A program made the translations under genes and the position numbers. Positions 7,716-15,451 of a stretch of 64,000 bases of DNA are shown one piece after another. The notes under the pieces were generated by a model. It was not told the DNA's origin, did not search any database, and saw only the letters and a program-made list of their open reading frames with translations. Every line of letters starts with the position of its first letter. Position 1 is the stretch's first letter. Origin of the DNA: Streptomyces poonensis (GTDB taxonomy: Bacteria > Actinomycetota > Actinomycetes > Streptomycetales > Streptomycetaceae); NCBI RefSeq assembly GCF_014650915.1, contig NZ_BMVW01000015.1:162726-226725 (forward strand), given 5' to 3'.

Positions 7716-8918
7716 ATGGAGAACGTACTGCGCCCACTGGTGGTCGTGGGCGGTTCGGTGCTGCTCACCCTGGTCATCGGGTGGGTCACCGACCACCTGC
7801 TGCGCAAAGCGGACGATCGTGACCGGGAGACCCCGCTGTGGGGCCTGCTGCGCCGCGCACGCATCCCCTACCAGCTCGTGCTGTGCGTGGCCCTGCTCAG
7901 AGGTTCCTACGACCAGGCGGACCTCCTGCCCAGGCACGAGATCGCCATCGAACGGGTTCTGACGCTGCTGCTCATCGGGTCCGCCGCCTGGCTGGTGATC
8001 CGGATCGCGGCCGCGATAGTCGAGACGACGTACAGCCGCTACGCGCGCGCCCACCGCGACCCCGCCCGGGTCCGCCGGGTGCGCACCCAGGTGACCCTCA
8101 TCATGCGGGTCGTCTCCGCGATCGTGGGCGTCGTGGCGGTCGCGGCCATGCTGCTGACCTTCCCGGCGATGCGCGCGGCCGGCGCCTCGCTGCTCGCCTC
8201 GGCGGGCATCCTCGGCATCGTCGCCGGTGTCGCCGCGCAGTCCACGCTGGGCAACATGTTCGCCGGGCTGCAGATCGCCTTCGGCGACATGGTGCGCATC
8301 GGGGACACCGTGGTGGTGGACGGCGAGTGGGGCACGGTGGAGGAGATCACCCTCACCTTCCTGACCGTACGGACCTGGGACGAGCGCCGCATCACGATGC
8401 CCGTCTCGTACTTCACCTCCAAGCCCTTCGAGAACTGGTCGCGCGGCACCCCCCAGATGACCGGCATCGTCTACCTCCACGTCGACCACTCGGCCCCCGT
8501 GGAGGCGATGCGCGAGAAGCTCCGCGACATCCTGCGCGAGTGCCCGGCCTGGGACGGCCGCGCCTACGGCCTGCAGGTCACGGACACCACCCCGAGCACC
8601 ATGCAGGTACGGGCCCTGGTGACCGCGAAGGACGCGGACGACATCTGGACGGTACGGGTGGAGGTCCGCGAGCGGCTGATCCGCTGGCTGGCCGACGAGC
8701 ACCCGTACGCCCTGCCCCGCGTCAACACGGCCGACGCGCTCCTGCCTCCGGCACGCTCGGGCGACGGCCGGTCCGACAGCGCGACCGACGGTGCGGTCGG
8801 CCGGTCCGGCGGCGCGACGGTCGGTGGTACGGGCGGCCGGGGGAACGGCGCGGCCGCCCGCTCCACGTCCCGCGACCGCGCGTACGAGTCCCCCGGGACG
8901 GGCCCGGCCCGAGGCTGA
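7716..8918 (+). CDS. MscS-family small-conductance mechanosensitive channel
   Basis: A 400-residue membrane protein of the MscS family, which gates ion and solute release on hypo-osmotic shock. Hydrophobic segments lie at about residues 7-25, 50-62, 75-97, 125-145 and 150-175. The pore-lining TM3 region is GASLLASAGILGIVAGVAAQSTLGNMFAGLQIAFGDMVRIGD. The cytoplasmic beta domain follows (VVVDGEWGTVEEITLTFLTVRTWDERRITMP). The last 60 residues are a Gly/Ser/Arg-rich disordered tail. The frame also has an ATG at 7695, but 7716 is preferred because a -10 hexamer sits seven bases before it, which implies leaderless translation. Confidence 0.88.
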   Translation: MENVLRPLVVVGGSVLLTLVIGWVTDHLLRKADDRDRETPLWGLLRRARIPYQLVLCVALLRGSYDQADLLPRHEIAIERVLTLLLIGSAAWLVIRIAAAIVETTYSRYARAHRDPARVRRVRTQVTLIMRVVSAIVGVVAVAAMLLTFPAMRAAGASLLASAGILGIVAGVAAQSTLGNMFAGLQIAFGDMVRIGDTVVVDGEWGTVEEITLTFLTVRTWDERRITMPVSYFTSKPFENWSRGTPQMTGIVYLHVDHSAPVEAMREKLRDILRECPAWDGRAYGLQVTDTTPSTMQVRALVTAKDADDIWTVRVEVRERLIRWLADEHPYALPRVNTADALLPPARSGDGRSDSATDGAVGRSGGATVGGTGGRGNGAAARSTSRDRAYESPGTGPARG

Positions 8919-9441
8919 GGGACAGCTGAGGGGCAGCCGGGGGACGGACGAGCATCAACCAGAGGTGGCGGCCGTGGGCTACGCACCCCGCGCGCGGGAC
9001 GACGCCGACACGCCCCGACGGCCGTCGAGCCGGGGAACCACGCGGCCCACCACCCGCTTCCCCGGCTCGACGGCCCGAGGACGACACATCCACCCACCCG
9101 AACGGCCCGGCGGGGGCCGGCACAGAGCCACCCACCCGAACGCCCGGCCCGACGACCCGTACGTACCCCTCGGCCGTGTCCCGCGCGCGGCACCTGCCTC
9201 CCGTACTGCACGCCCCGTACGCACGCGTCGGCGACACGTCGCGGGCGTCCGCTCCCCTGGGCCGCCCTACGTGCAGCCGCCTCCCAGGACCCCGTCTCCC
9301 GACCCGCCCCAGCAGCACCCACCGCCCCTCGGACCCACCCCCGGGGACAGTACGTCTCAGCCCAGCCCCGACCCGTCCCGCCTCGCGAACCCCACTCTCC
9401 CCGGGCTCCTCGAGCACGGCCCTCACCCGACCAGCGGAGCG
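8919..9441. other. 523-base non-coding region between convergent genes, repeat-rich
   Basis: The region lies between the stops of the MscS and antiporter genes. Frames open on both strands are GC-rich noise with no ribosome sites or recognisable domains. It contains a perfect 18-bp inverted repeat (9020-9037 with 9058-9075). It also has two copies of CCACCCACCCGAACG (near 9090 and 9130) and several GTACG-type motifs. At least one bidirectional terminator is expected; the inverted repeat is the best candidate. Confidence 0.6.
9020..9075. terminator. Perfect 18-bp inverted repeat, likely bidirectional terminator
   Basis: Left arm 9020-9037 begins GGCCGTCGAGCC. The right arm 9058-9075 is its exact complement, with a 20-base loop. 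It lies about 100 bases after the MscS stop and 370 bases beyond the antiporter stop on the other strand. Confidence 0.5.
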
Positions 9442-11034
9442 TCAGCGCAGGCTCCGGACGTCCAGGTGCCGCAGCACCCGGTCCACGATCTCGGGGTCCG
9501 CGCCCGGCTCGCTGCGTGCGGCCAGCACCTCGTGGCGGGCCGCGCTCAGCATCTCGCCCTGGATCCGCCGCAGTCTCCGGAGCCGCAGGTGCCGCTGCTC
9601 GAGCCCCGCCCTGCGCTCGTCCTCCCCCATGTCGGGACTGATCCGTACGCCGATGTCGAAGGCCCGCCGGAGGAGTTGCTCGATGAGTTCGTCCGGCAGT
9701 CCCTCCGCCTCCTCGATCTGCCTCAGCCGCCGCTTCGCCGCGCCGGCGGCCCGGACCGCGAGCTGCTTCTCGAACTTCTTCTCGGCCTCCGTGTCCGCCT
9801 TCACCCCCAGCCGCCCGACCAGCCAGGGCAGGGTGAGCCCCTGGAGCAGCAGCGTCCCCATGATCACGCCGAACGCGATGAACACGATCTCGTCCCTGAC
9901 CGGGAAGGACGACCCGTCCTCCGTCTGTAGCGGAATGGCCAGCGCCAGCGCCACGGAGGCCACCCCGCGCATTCCGGACCACCACATCACCACGGTCTCC
10001 CGCCAGGTCAGCGGAATGTCCTCGTCGTGGTCCCGGTCCAGCCGGGCGTGCAGCCACCGGGTGAGCCAGGTCGCCGGCAGCAGCCACAGCAGCCGTAGGA
10101 GCACGACGACTCCCAGGATCGCCAGGGCCCAGCCGAGCATCTCGTGCCAGCGCCCGGTCGCCGTCCTGATCGCGTTGTGCAGTTCGAGACCGATCAGCCC
10201 GAAGGCGACCCCGGTCACCAAGGTGTCCACCACGTCCCAGAACGTGTGCCCGGCGAGCCGTGTCATGACATCGTCCGCGTCGGCGGCGTGCTCGGACAGG
10301 AACAGGGCCGTGGTGAGCACGGCGAGCACCCCGGACCCGTGCAGTTCCTCGGCCAGCACGTAGGAGGCGTACGGCACGAGCAGGGTGAGCCCGACCTGGA
10401 GGGTGGCGTCCCCGAGGATGTCCAGCAGCTTGTACGCGGCCCAGCCCAGCCCCAGGCCGACGGCGACGGCGACGACGGCCGACAGCACCAGTTCCAGCGC
10501 GGCGTCCGGCAGGGAGAAGGATCCGCTGACGGCGGCGGCGATCGCGACGTGGTAGAGCACGATGGCCGTCACGTCGTTGAAGAGTCCCTCGCCCTCCAGG
10601 ATGGACACCAGCCGCCGCGGCAGGCCGAGCCGTCCCGCCACGGCCGTCGCGGCCACCGGGTCGGGCGGCGCGACGAGCGCGCCGAGTGCCACGGCGGCGG
10701 CGACCGGCAGCCCCGGCACGATCGTGTGGGCGACCGCGCCCACCGCCGCGGTGGTGACGAAGACCAGCGCCACGGCCAGCAGGAAGATCGGCCGCCGGTT
10801 GGCCGCGAACTGCCGCCAGGAGGTCTTCCGCACCGCCGCGTACAGCAGGGGCGGCAGCAGCGCGGGCAGGATGAGCTCGGGCGCGATGTCCACGTTGGGC
10901 ACGAAGTCCGGCACGGCGAGGACGATCCCGAGGATCGTCATCAGCACCGGTGCCGGCAGCCCCCACCGGTCGCCCAGCGGAACGCTCACCAGGGCCCCGA
11001 GCAGCAGGGTGAACAGCAGGGCCAACTGATCCAC
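9442..11034 (-). CDS. CPA1-family Na+/H+ antiporter
   Basis: A 530-residue cation:proton antiporter exchanging Na+ (or K+) for H+ across the membrane. The first 400 residues hold about twelve hydrophobic segments. Family motifs are LGALVAPPDPVAATAV, EGEGLFNDVTAIVLYH (the LFND motif with the ion-coupling Asp) and WSGMRGVASVALALAIP. The last 120 residues form a charged cytoplasmic domain rich in Arg/Glu, predicted coiled coil. The frame extends to 11187, but VDQLALLFTLLLGALVS begins with a GTG at 11034 behind GGCGGAG, and the upstream codons are basic and unlike a membrane protein; 11034 is preferred. The gene stands alone. Confidence 0.88.
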   Translation of the reverse strand: MDQLALLFTLLLGALVSVPLGDRWGLPAPVLMTILGIVLAVPDFVPNVDIAPELILPALLPPLLYAAVRKTSWRQFAANRRPIFLLAVALVFVTTAAVGAVAHTIVPGLPVAAAVALGALVAPPDPVAATAVAGRLGLPRRLVSILEGEGLFNDVTAIVLYHVAIAAAVSGSFSLPDAALELVLSAVVAVAVGLGLGWAAYKLLDILGDATLQVGLTLLVPYASYVLAEELHGSGVLAVLTTALFLSEHAADADDVMTRLAGHTFWDVVDTLVTGVAFGLIGLELHNAIRTATGRWHEMLGWALAILGVVVLLRLLWLLPATWLTRWLHARLDRDHDEDIPLTWRETVVMWWSGMRGVASVALALAIPLQTEDGSSFPVRDEIVFIAFGVIMGTLLLQGLTLPWLVGRLGVKADTEAEKKFEKQLAVRAAGAAKRRLRQIEEAEGLPDELIEQLLRRAFDIGVRISPDMGEDERRAGLEQRHLRLRRLRRIQGEMLSAARHEVLAARSEPGADPEIVDRVLRHLDVRSLR

Positions 11035-11247
11035 GGTCGCGCTCCGCCGGTCTGGACGATCAAGGCACCCCGATGCCCAGGGTGCCACGCACCACCCCGC
11101 GCGGCCCGTCCGCGCCCGACGGCGCGCCGCCCGCTCCGGCATCGTGGGAACGGTCCTTACGGGCCGCAGTACTCCGGATGCCCACATCGGCGCGGCTCAC
11201 GCCGGGGCACGCCCGCCTCTCCCGTCACACGTTCCGCATCAGCACAT

Positions 11248-11285
11248 CAGTTGATCAGAGAGCGCTCAGTTGATCAGGGAGCGCT
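11248..11285. repeat. Tandem duplication of the 3' end of the GNAT gene
   Basis: Two adjacent 19-base units (CAGTTGATCAG(A/G)GAGCGCT) differ at one base. The right-hand unit (11267-11285) encodes the last residues of the acetyltransferase, and its stop codon sits at the junction. The left-hand copy, downstream of the stop, repeats it. Confidence 0.8.
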
Positions 11286-11769
11286 CCGCATCGCCGGATC
11301 GGAGGGCGCGCCGCATCGCCTGGTGCGGTATGCCGGCGTCGGGGAACTCCGGCCCGTACGCCACGTATCCCAGCCGCTCGTAGAACCCCAGGGCGTGCGT
11401 CTGCGCGTGCAGATCCACCGCCGTCAGCCCGAGCTCCCGCGCCGCGCCCTCGATGGCCCGCACCAGGGCAGCGCCCACGCCGAGTCCGCGCGCCTGCTTC
11501 ATCACGGCGAGCCGCCCGAGCGAACCCACCGCCGGGTCGCCGCCGGTCTTCCCCGCGGCCGCCTCACCGGACAGCAGCCGGCCGGTGCCGAGCGGCGTCC
11601 CGTCCTCCCGGACGGCCAGCACATGGACCGCGAGGGCGTCGTACGGGTCGTACTCGATGTCCTCCGGGACGCCCTGCTCGGCGACGAAGACCTCCTTGCG
11701 CACCGCGAAGCACGCCTCACGGTCGGCCGGCTCCGCGGCTATGCGCACCACATACGAGGGGCCGCTCAT
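11266..11769 (-). CDS. GNAT-family N-acetyltransferase (ElaA/PhnO-like)
   Basis: A 167-residue acetyl-CoA-dependent acetyltransferase. GNAT motifs are visible: strand beta-1 FAVRKEVFVAEQGVPEDIEYD, GTGRLL, the acetyl-CoA loop VMKQARGLGVGAALVRAI, and the C-terminal ALGFYERLGYVAYGPEFPDAGIPHQAM. The FVAEQGVP and GIPHQAM signatures suggest the ElaA-like branch; the acceptor is unknown. The ATG overlaps the stop of the upstream pseudouridine synthase (ATGA), so the two are translationally coupled. The last codons and stop are tandemly duplicated just downstream. Confidence 0.9.
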   Translation of the reverse strand: MSGPSYVVRIAAEPADREACFAVRKEVFVAEQGVPEDIEYDPYDALAVHVLAVREDGTPLGTGRLLSGEAAAGKTGGDPAVGSLGRLAVMKQARGLGVGAALVRAIEGAARELGLTAVDLHAQTHALGFYERLGYVAYGPEFPDAGIPHQAMRRALRSGDAERSLIN

Positions 11770-12710
11770 CCGTACGTCTCCTCCCGCACCCGGTCCAGGG
11801 CCTTCTGCAGGTCCTCGGGGTAGTCGCTCTCGAACTCGACCCACCGTCCGTCCCCGGGGTGCTCGAAGCCGAGCCGCACCGCGTGCAGCCACTGCCGGGT
11901 GAGGCCGAGCCGCTTGGCGAGCGTGGGGTCCGCGCCGTACGTGAGGTCGCCCGCGCAGGGGTGCCGGTGGGCCGACATGTGCACGCGGATCTGGTGGGTG
12001 CGCCCGGTCTCCAGCTTCACGTCCAGCAGCGACGCCGCGCGGAACGCCTCGATGAGGTCGTAGTGCGTGACGGACGGCTTGCCGTCGGCCGTGACCGCCC
12101 ACTTGTAGTCGTGGTTCGGGTGCCGCCCGATGGGCGCGTCGATGGTGCCGCTCGTCGGGTCGGGGTGCCCCTGCACCAGCGTGTGGTAGCGCTTGTCGAC
12201 CGTGCGCTCCTTGAACTGGCGCTTGAGGAAGCTGTACGCGTACTCCGACTTGGCCACCACCATCAGCCCCGACGTGCCCACGTCGAGCCGGTGGACGATG
12301 CCCTGGCGCTCCGCGGCGCCCGAGGTCGAGATCCGGTAGCCCGCGGCGGCGAGCCCGCCGATCACGGTCGGGCCGGTCCAGCCGGGGCTCGGGTGCGCGG
12401 CCACGCCGACCGGCTTGACGATCACGACCACGTCGTCGTCGTCGTACACGATCTCCATGCCCTCGACCCGCTCGGCGACGACCTGGACGGGCGCGGGCGC
12501 CTGCGGCATCTCGACCTCGAGCCAGGCCCCGCCCCGCACCCGCTCGGACTTGCCGACCACCGTGCCGTCGACCAGCACCTTGCCCGCCGCGGCCAGCTCC
12601 GCGGCCTTGGTGCGGGAGAAGCCGAACATGCGGGAGATGGCGGCGTCGACGCGCTCGCCCTCCAGGCCGTCGGGCACGGGCAGGGTACGGATCTCGGGAA
12701 TCGTGCTCAC
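11766..12710 (-). CDS. RluA/RluD-family 23S rRNA pseudouridine synthase
   Basis: A 314-residue enzyme that isomerises uridines in ribosomal RNA. An S4 RNA-binding domain spans residues 16-80 (VDAAISRMFGFSRTKAAELAAAGKVLVDG). The catalytic domain carries GIVHRLDVGTSGLMVVAKS, with catalytic Asp143. Later come HTLVQGHP, LETGRTHQIRVHMSAHRHPCAGD and RQWLHA, as in RluD. The start is GTG (VSTIPEIRTLPVPDG) with no strong ribosome site. It is the second gene after lspA, an arrangement (lspA-rluD) common in bacteria. It overlaps the GNAT gene by 4 nt. Confidence 0.93.
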   Translation of the reverse strand: MSTIPEIRTLPVPDGLEGERVDAAISRMFGFSRTKAAELAAAGKVLVDGTVVGKSERVRGGAWLEVEMPQAPAPVQVVAERVEGMEIVYDDDDVVVIVKPVGVAAHPSPGWTGPTVIGGLAAAGYRISTSGAAERQGIVHRLDVGTSGLMVVAKSEYAYSFLKRQFKERTVDKRYHTLVQGHPDPTSGTIDAPIGRHPNHDYKWAVTADGKPSVTHYDLIEAFRAASLLDVKLETGRTHQIRVHMSAHRHPCAGDLTYGADPTLAKRLGLTRQWLHAVRLGFEHPGDGRWVEFESDYPEDLQKALDRVREETYG

Positions 12711-12799
12711 CCGTCGAGTATGCCGGACGGGTCCGACAACGCCGTACGCGCGCCCCTGAGCAGGCCGTCAGACCTTCGGTCCCTCAGTGCCTCAGTGCC

Positions 12800-13645
12800 T
12801 CAGTCCTTGTGGACGGTGCCGTCCGGGTCGAGCCCCCGGAAGGACAGCAGCACGATGAGGATGCCTCCGCAGACGATCGCGGAGTCGGCCAGGTTGAACA
12901 CGGCGAAGCCCTTGGGGGCGATGAAGTCCACCACCGCCCCTTCGAAGACGCCGGGCGCGCGGAAGATGCGGTCCGTGAGGTTGCCCAGCGCACCGCCGAG
13001 CAGCAGCCCGAGCGCGACGGCCCAGGGCAGGCTGTAGAGCTTGCGCGCGAGCCGGACGATCACCACGATCACGGCCGTCGCGATCACCGTGAAGATGACG
13101 GTGAACGCCTCGCCGAAGCCGAAGGCGGCGCCCGCGTTGCGGATCGCCACAAACCTCAGCCACTCCCCGACGATCTCGATCGGCTCGTGGTGCTCCAGCT
13201 TCTCGACCACGATCATCTTGCTGATCAGGTCGAGGGCGTACGCCAGGACGGCGACCATGAACAGCACGGCGATCCGCCGCTTGCCCCGGGGCCGCGCGCC
13301 GGCACCGCCCGCCTCGCTCTCCGCCACGCCGTCCGTCGTTGCGTCCGCGTCGGACACCTCGCCGGCCCCCTGCGCCCCTTCGGAGCGGGACTCCGGCCCC
13401 GCTCCGACGGCCGGGCCGGCTCCGGACGCAGGTCCCGTGCCGGACACGGATCCCGTCCCGGGCACGGGGTCCGCCCCGCGCGCGGGGCCGGTGTCCGGCC
13501 GCCCGGCCGGGGCGTGCGGGGCCCGTGTGCCGTCGTCGGAGCCGGACCGCTCGCCCGCGGCCGCCCGCCCTTCGGACCGCTCCGGCCCGGCTCCCGCCGC
13601 GTCGGGGGTGTCCGGCGTACCGATGATGCGCTCCGCCTCTGCCAC
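12800..13645 (-). CDS. lspA: Lipoprotein signal peptidase (signal peptidase II) with long N-terminal extension
   Basis: A membrane aspartyl protease that removes signal peptides from prolipoproteins. Four transmembrane segments lie between residues about 125 and 270. The catalytic aspartates are in GNLTDRIFR (Asp225) and FNLADSAI (Asp254), with NAGAAFGFG between TM1 and TM2. The family is usually 160-200 residues; this protein has 281 because residues 1-120 are a low-complexity tail rich in Gly, Ala, Pro and Glu, with GTGS / GTGP / GAGP repeats (about 63-84). The start is GTG behind GAGGGA, and MAEAERIIGTPD is a plausible native start, so the tail appears genuinely translated. It is followed by the RluD-type gene, as is common. 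Confidence 0.93.
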   Translation of the reverse strand: MAEAERIIGTPDTPDAAGAGPERSEGRAAAGERSGSDDGTRAPHAPAGRPDTGPARGADPVPGTGSVSGTGPASGAGPAVGAGPESRSEGAQGAGEVSDADATTDGVAESEAGGAGARPRGKRRIAVLFMVAVLAYALDLISKMIVVEKLEHHEPIEIVGEWLRFVAIRNAGAAFGFGEAFTVIFTVIATAVIVVIVRLARKLYSLPWAVALGLLLGGALGNLTDRIFRAPGVFEGAVVDFIAPKGFAVFNLADSAIVCGGILIVLLSFRGLDPDGTVHKD

Positions 13646-13723
13646 GTGAGTCCCTCAACCTAGGTGCCTGACTGAGGACGAGAGTACGTCACGGTCCCCG
13701 CCGATCATGTGCTCAGGCGGCAC

Positions 13724-14746
13724 TCAGTAACGGCGTTCCTGCTTCTGCTTGCACTCGACGCACAGGGTGGCCCGCGGGAAGGCCTGCATACGGGCCTTGC
13801 CGATGGGCTTGCCGCAGTTCTCGCAGAGCCCGTACGTGCCCGCGTCGAGCCGCTCCAGGGCCCGCTCGGTCTGTTCCAGCATCTCGCGGGAGTTCTGCGC
13901 CAGCGCCATCTCGTGCTCGCGGGTGATGTTCTTGGCACCGGTGTCGGCCTGGTCGTCGCCGGCGCCGTCGCCGCTGTCGCGCATCAGCCCCGCGAGCGCC
14001 CGCTCGGACGCGTCGAGCTCGGTCCGCAGCCGCATCGCCTCGGACTCCAGTTCCGCACGCGCCTCGGCGACCTCCTCCGGTGTCCAGGGGTCCTCGCCGG
14101 GGCGCACCGCGAGCTCGCCGGGCTCCACCGCGCCGGCCCGTGCCTTGGGGACTGCCGTGGGCTTCTTCGCCACCGTGTTCGCCGCTGTGGCCGTGCCAGG
14201 AGTCTTCTTCGCAACCACTGTGGTCGCTCCCGTCGTCTTCGCGGCCTGGGCCGCACCCGCCTTCTTGGCCGTGCTCTTATCGGCCGCGCTCGTCGGGGAG
14301 GCCGGCCTGTCGGTGCCTCCCCGGACGGCGGCGCTCCGCGCGGCGGCGGGCTTCTTCGCGGCGGCCTTCCTCACCGCCGCCTTCTCACCGGCCGCCTCTC
14401 CGGCCACCGGTCTCGCCGGGCCCTCCTCCTCGGTCACCTTCTTCGAGGGAGCCGCCTCCGAAGCGGTTCCTGCCGACGCGGTTCCTGCCGAAACAGTCCT
14501 TCCCGAAGTGCTCTTCGCCGATGCGGTCCCTCTGGCGGCCTTTCCCCCGGAAGCGGAAGCCGCCTCTTTGCCGCCCCCGCCACCGGCCCGTCCACCGGCC
14601 CGTCCACCGGCCCGTCCACCGGAGGCATCCTTCCTCGCCACCGCCCCGACACCACCGGCCTTCCCGGCGGCCGCCCCGCCGGAGGCCCCCGCGGCCGTGG
14701 ATCTCCTGGACGCCGACTGCTGTCCGGCGGTCTTCTTCGCCACCAT
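13724..14746 (-). CDS. DksA/TraR-type zinc-finger protein with Lys/Ala-rich N-terminal tail
   Basis: A 340-residue protein in two parts. The C-terminal 130 residues are a DksA/TraR-type coiled coil plus a four-cysteine zinc finger (CENC at 308-311, CVEC at 329-332; GKPIGKARMQAFPRATL between). This fold binds the RNA polymerase secondary channel. The N-terminal 210 residues are disordered, rich in Lys, Ala, Thr and Gly with AAKKP / VAKK motifs, like the tails of histone H1-like bacterial proteins. They include RAGGRAGGRAGG, encoded by three tandem 12-bp repeats. Start ATG behind GAAGGGG; an excellent promoter lies 50-78 bases upstream. DksA-like action is inference; a nucleoid-binding tail is a guess. 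Confidence 0.87.
   Translation of the reverse strand: MVAKKTAGQQSASRRSTAAGASGGAAAGKAGGVGAVARKDASGGRAGGRAGGRAGGGGGKEAASASGGKAARGTASAKSTSGRTVSAGTASAGTASEAAPSKKVTEEEGPARPVAGEAAGEKAAVRKAAAKKPAAARSAAVRGGTDRPASPTSAADKSTAKKAGAAQAAKTTGATTVVAKKTPGTATAANTVAKKPTAVPKARAGAVEPGELAVRPGEDPWTPEEVAEARAELESEAMRLRTELDASERALAGLMRDSGDGAGDDQADTGAKNITREHEMALAQNSREMLEQTERALERLDAGTYGLCENCGKPIGKARMQAFPRATLCVECKQKQERRY
14583..14618. repeat. Three tandem 12-bp repeats inside the DksA-like gene
   Basis: CCGGCCCGTCCA occurs three times in direct succession. On the coding (minus) strand this gives repeated RAGG tetrapeptides. Copy number could change by slippage without shifting the frame. Confidence 0.8.
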
Positions 14747-14795
14747 GGCCGCGGCCCCTTCACATATTGTGATCTTGCTCGCGAATCGTGCTGGG

Positions 14796-14824
14796 ACGAT
14801 AAATCGACTTGAGTCCTACGGCAA
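14796..14824 (-). promoter_or_regulatory. Promoter of the DksA/TraR-like gene
   Basis: On the minus strand, TTGCCG (14819-14824) and TATCGT (14796-14801) are separated by exactly 17 bases, a good match to the main vegetative sigma factor (HrdB) consensus. The expected transcript start is about 45 bases before the ATG. Confidence 0.6.
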
Positions 14825-15103
14825 CGGGGCGCACCGCTCGATTCGCCCGCCCCGCACACGCGCCTCGGCGAGCCTGCAAGCGTTGTGCCCAGCTCCCCGC
14901 CCGGTAATCCGTCACGGCGGGCGCCCCAAAACCGGACCGCGGACCCGCTCCATTCGGGTCACACCCAGGTGTCGCGCCCGGCGTCACGCCTCGGCCCTCC
15001 TGGCCCCGGCCACGCGCTCCACCGATCACTTCGCCCGGCTTCCGCCCCTGCCCGCCCACCCCGGGCGGCCCAAAACCGGTCGGCCGTTGTCCCCGGGGCG
15101 CCG

Positions 15104-15109
15104 TACACT
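15104..15109 (+). promoter_or_regulatory. -10 element of the ileS leader
   Basis: TACACT places the transcript start near 15116, where the T-box leader begins. No good -35 hexamer is seen at 16-18 bases upstream. Confidence 0.45.
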
Positions 15110-15114
15110 GGGCG

Positions 15115-15451
15115 GAGCGAGAAGCGTGGATGGGGACGAGTAGCGGCGTACGCAGCCAGGAGCGACCCGGGGACGGTGGAAGCCCGGGGGCGAGCGCGAC
15201 GTGAAGATCACCCCGGAGCCGCCGGAAGAAAGCCGGAGCGGGCCCTGCAGGACGCACAGGACATGCGGGACGGCCGCCCCGGCGAGTAGAACCGGTTTCG
15301 CGACCTCAATGAGGGGGCTCATCGGTGTGCACGAGGCGCCGGGGAGCCAAGGAGGGTGGTACCGCGGGAGCGCGCCGTACGCGGCGCAGGCAGCAAGCAG
15401 GCTCTCGTCCCTCCGACGGAAGGCAGAAAGTCCGTTGGAGGAAGCTCGCCG
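15115..15451 (+). promoter_or_regulatory. T-box riboswitch (translational type) controlling ileS
   Basis: The leader senses uncharged tRNA-Ile. The canonical T-box AGGGTGGTACCGCG is at 15353-15366; its TGGT (15357-15360) would pair with a tRNA ending in ACCA. Stem I features are GACGAGTAGCG near 15138 and GGTGGAAGCC near 15175; an ATC (Ile) at 15207-15209 in GTGAAGATCACC is the likely specifier codon. The output is translational: 15410-15420 pairs with 15431-15441 in an 11-bp hairpin (one G-T pair), burying the ribosome site GGAGG (15437-15441). In the alternative fold, GGAGGG (15351-15356), overlapping the T-box, pairs with CCCTCC (15409-15414) and frees it. There is no T-run terminator. Confidence 0.9.

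Noticed and set aside
8722..9426. 234-codon minus-strand frame in the 8.9-9.4 kb gap
   Set aside because: Arg/Gly/Pro-rich with no domain or ribosome site; overlaps the MscS 3' end on the opposite strand; no GC3 bias.
12792..13658. 288-codon minus-strand frame overlapping lspA
   Set aside because: Frame-shifted copy of lspA; composition is Arg/Gly-rich and the lspA frame has catalytic Asp motifs and helices.
14747..15114. Possible small gene between the DksA-like gene and ileS
   Set aside because: The frames extend into the T-box leader or lack start signals. The region is better explained by divergent promoters and the riboswitch.
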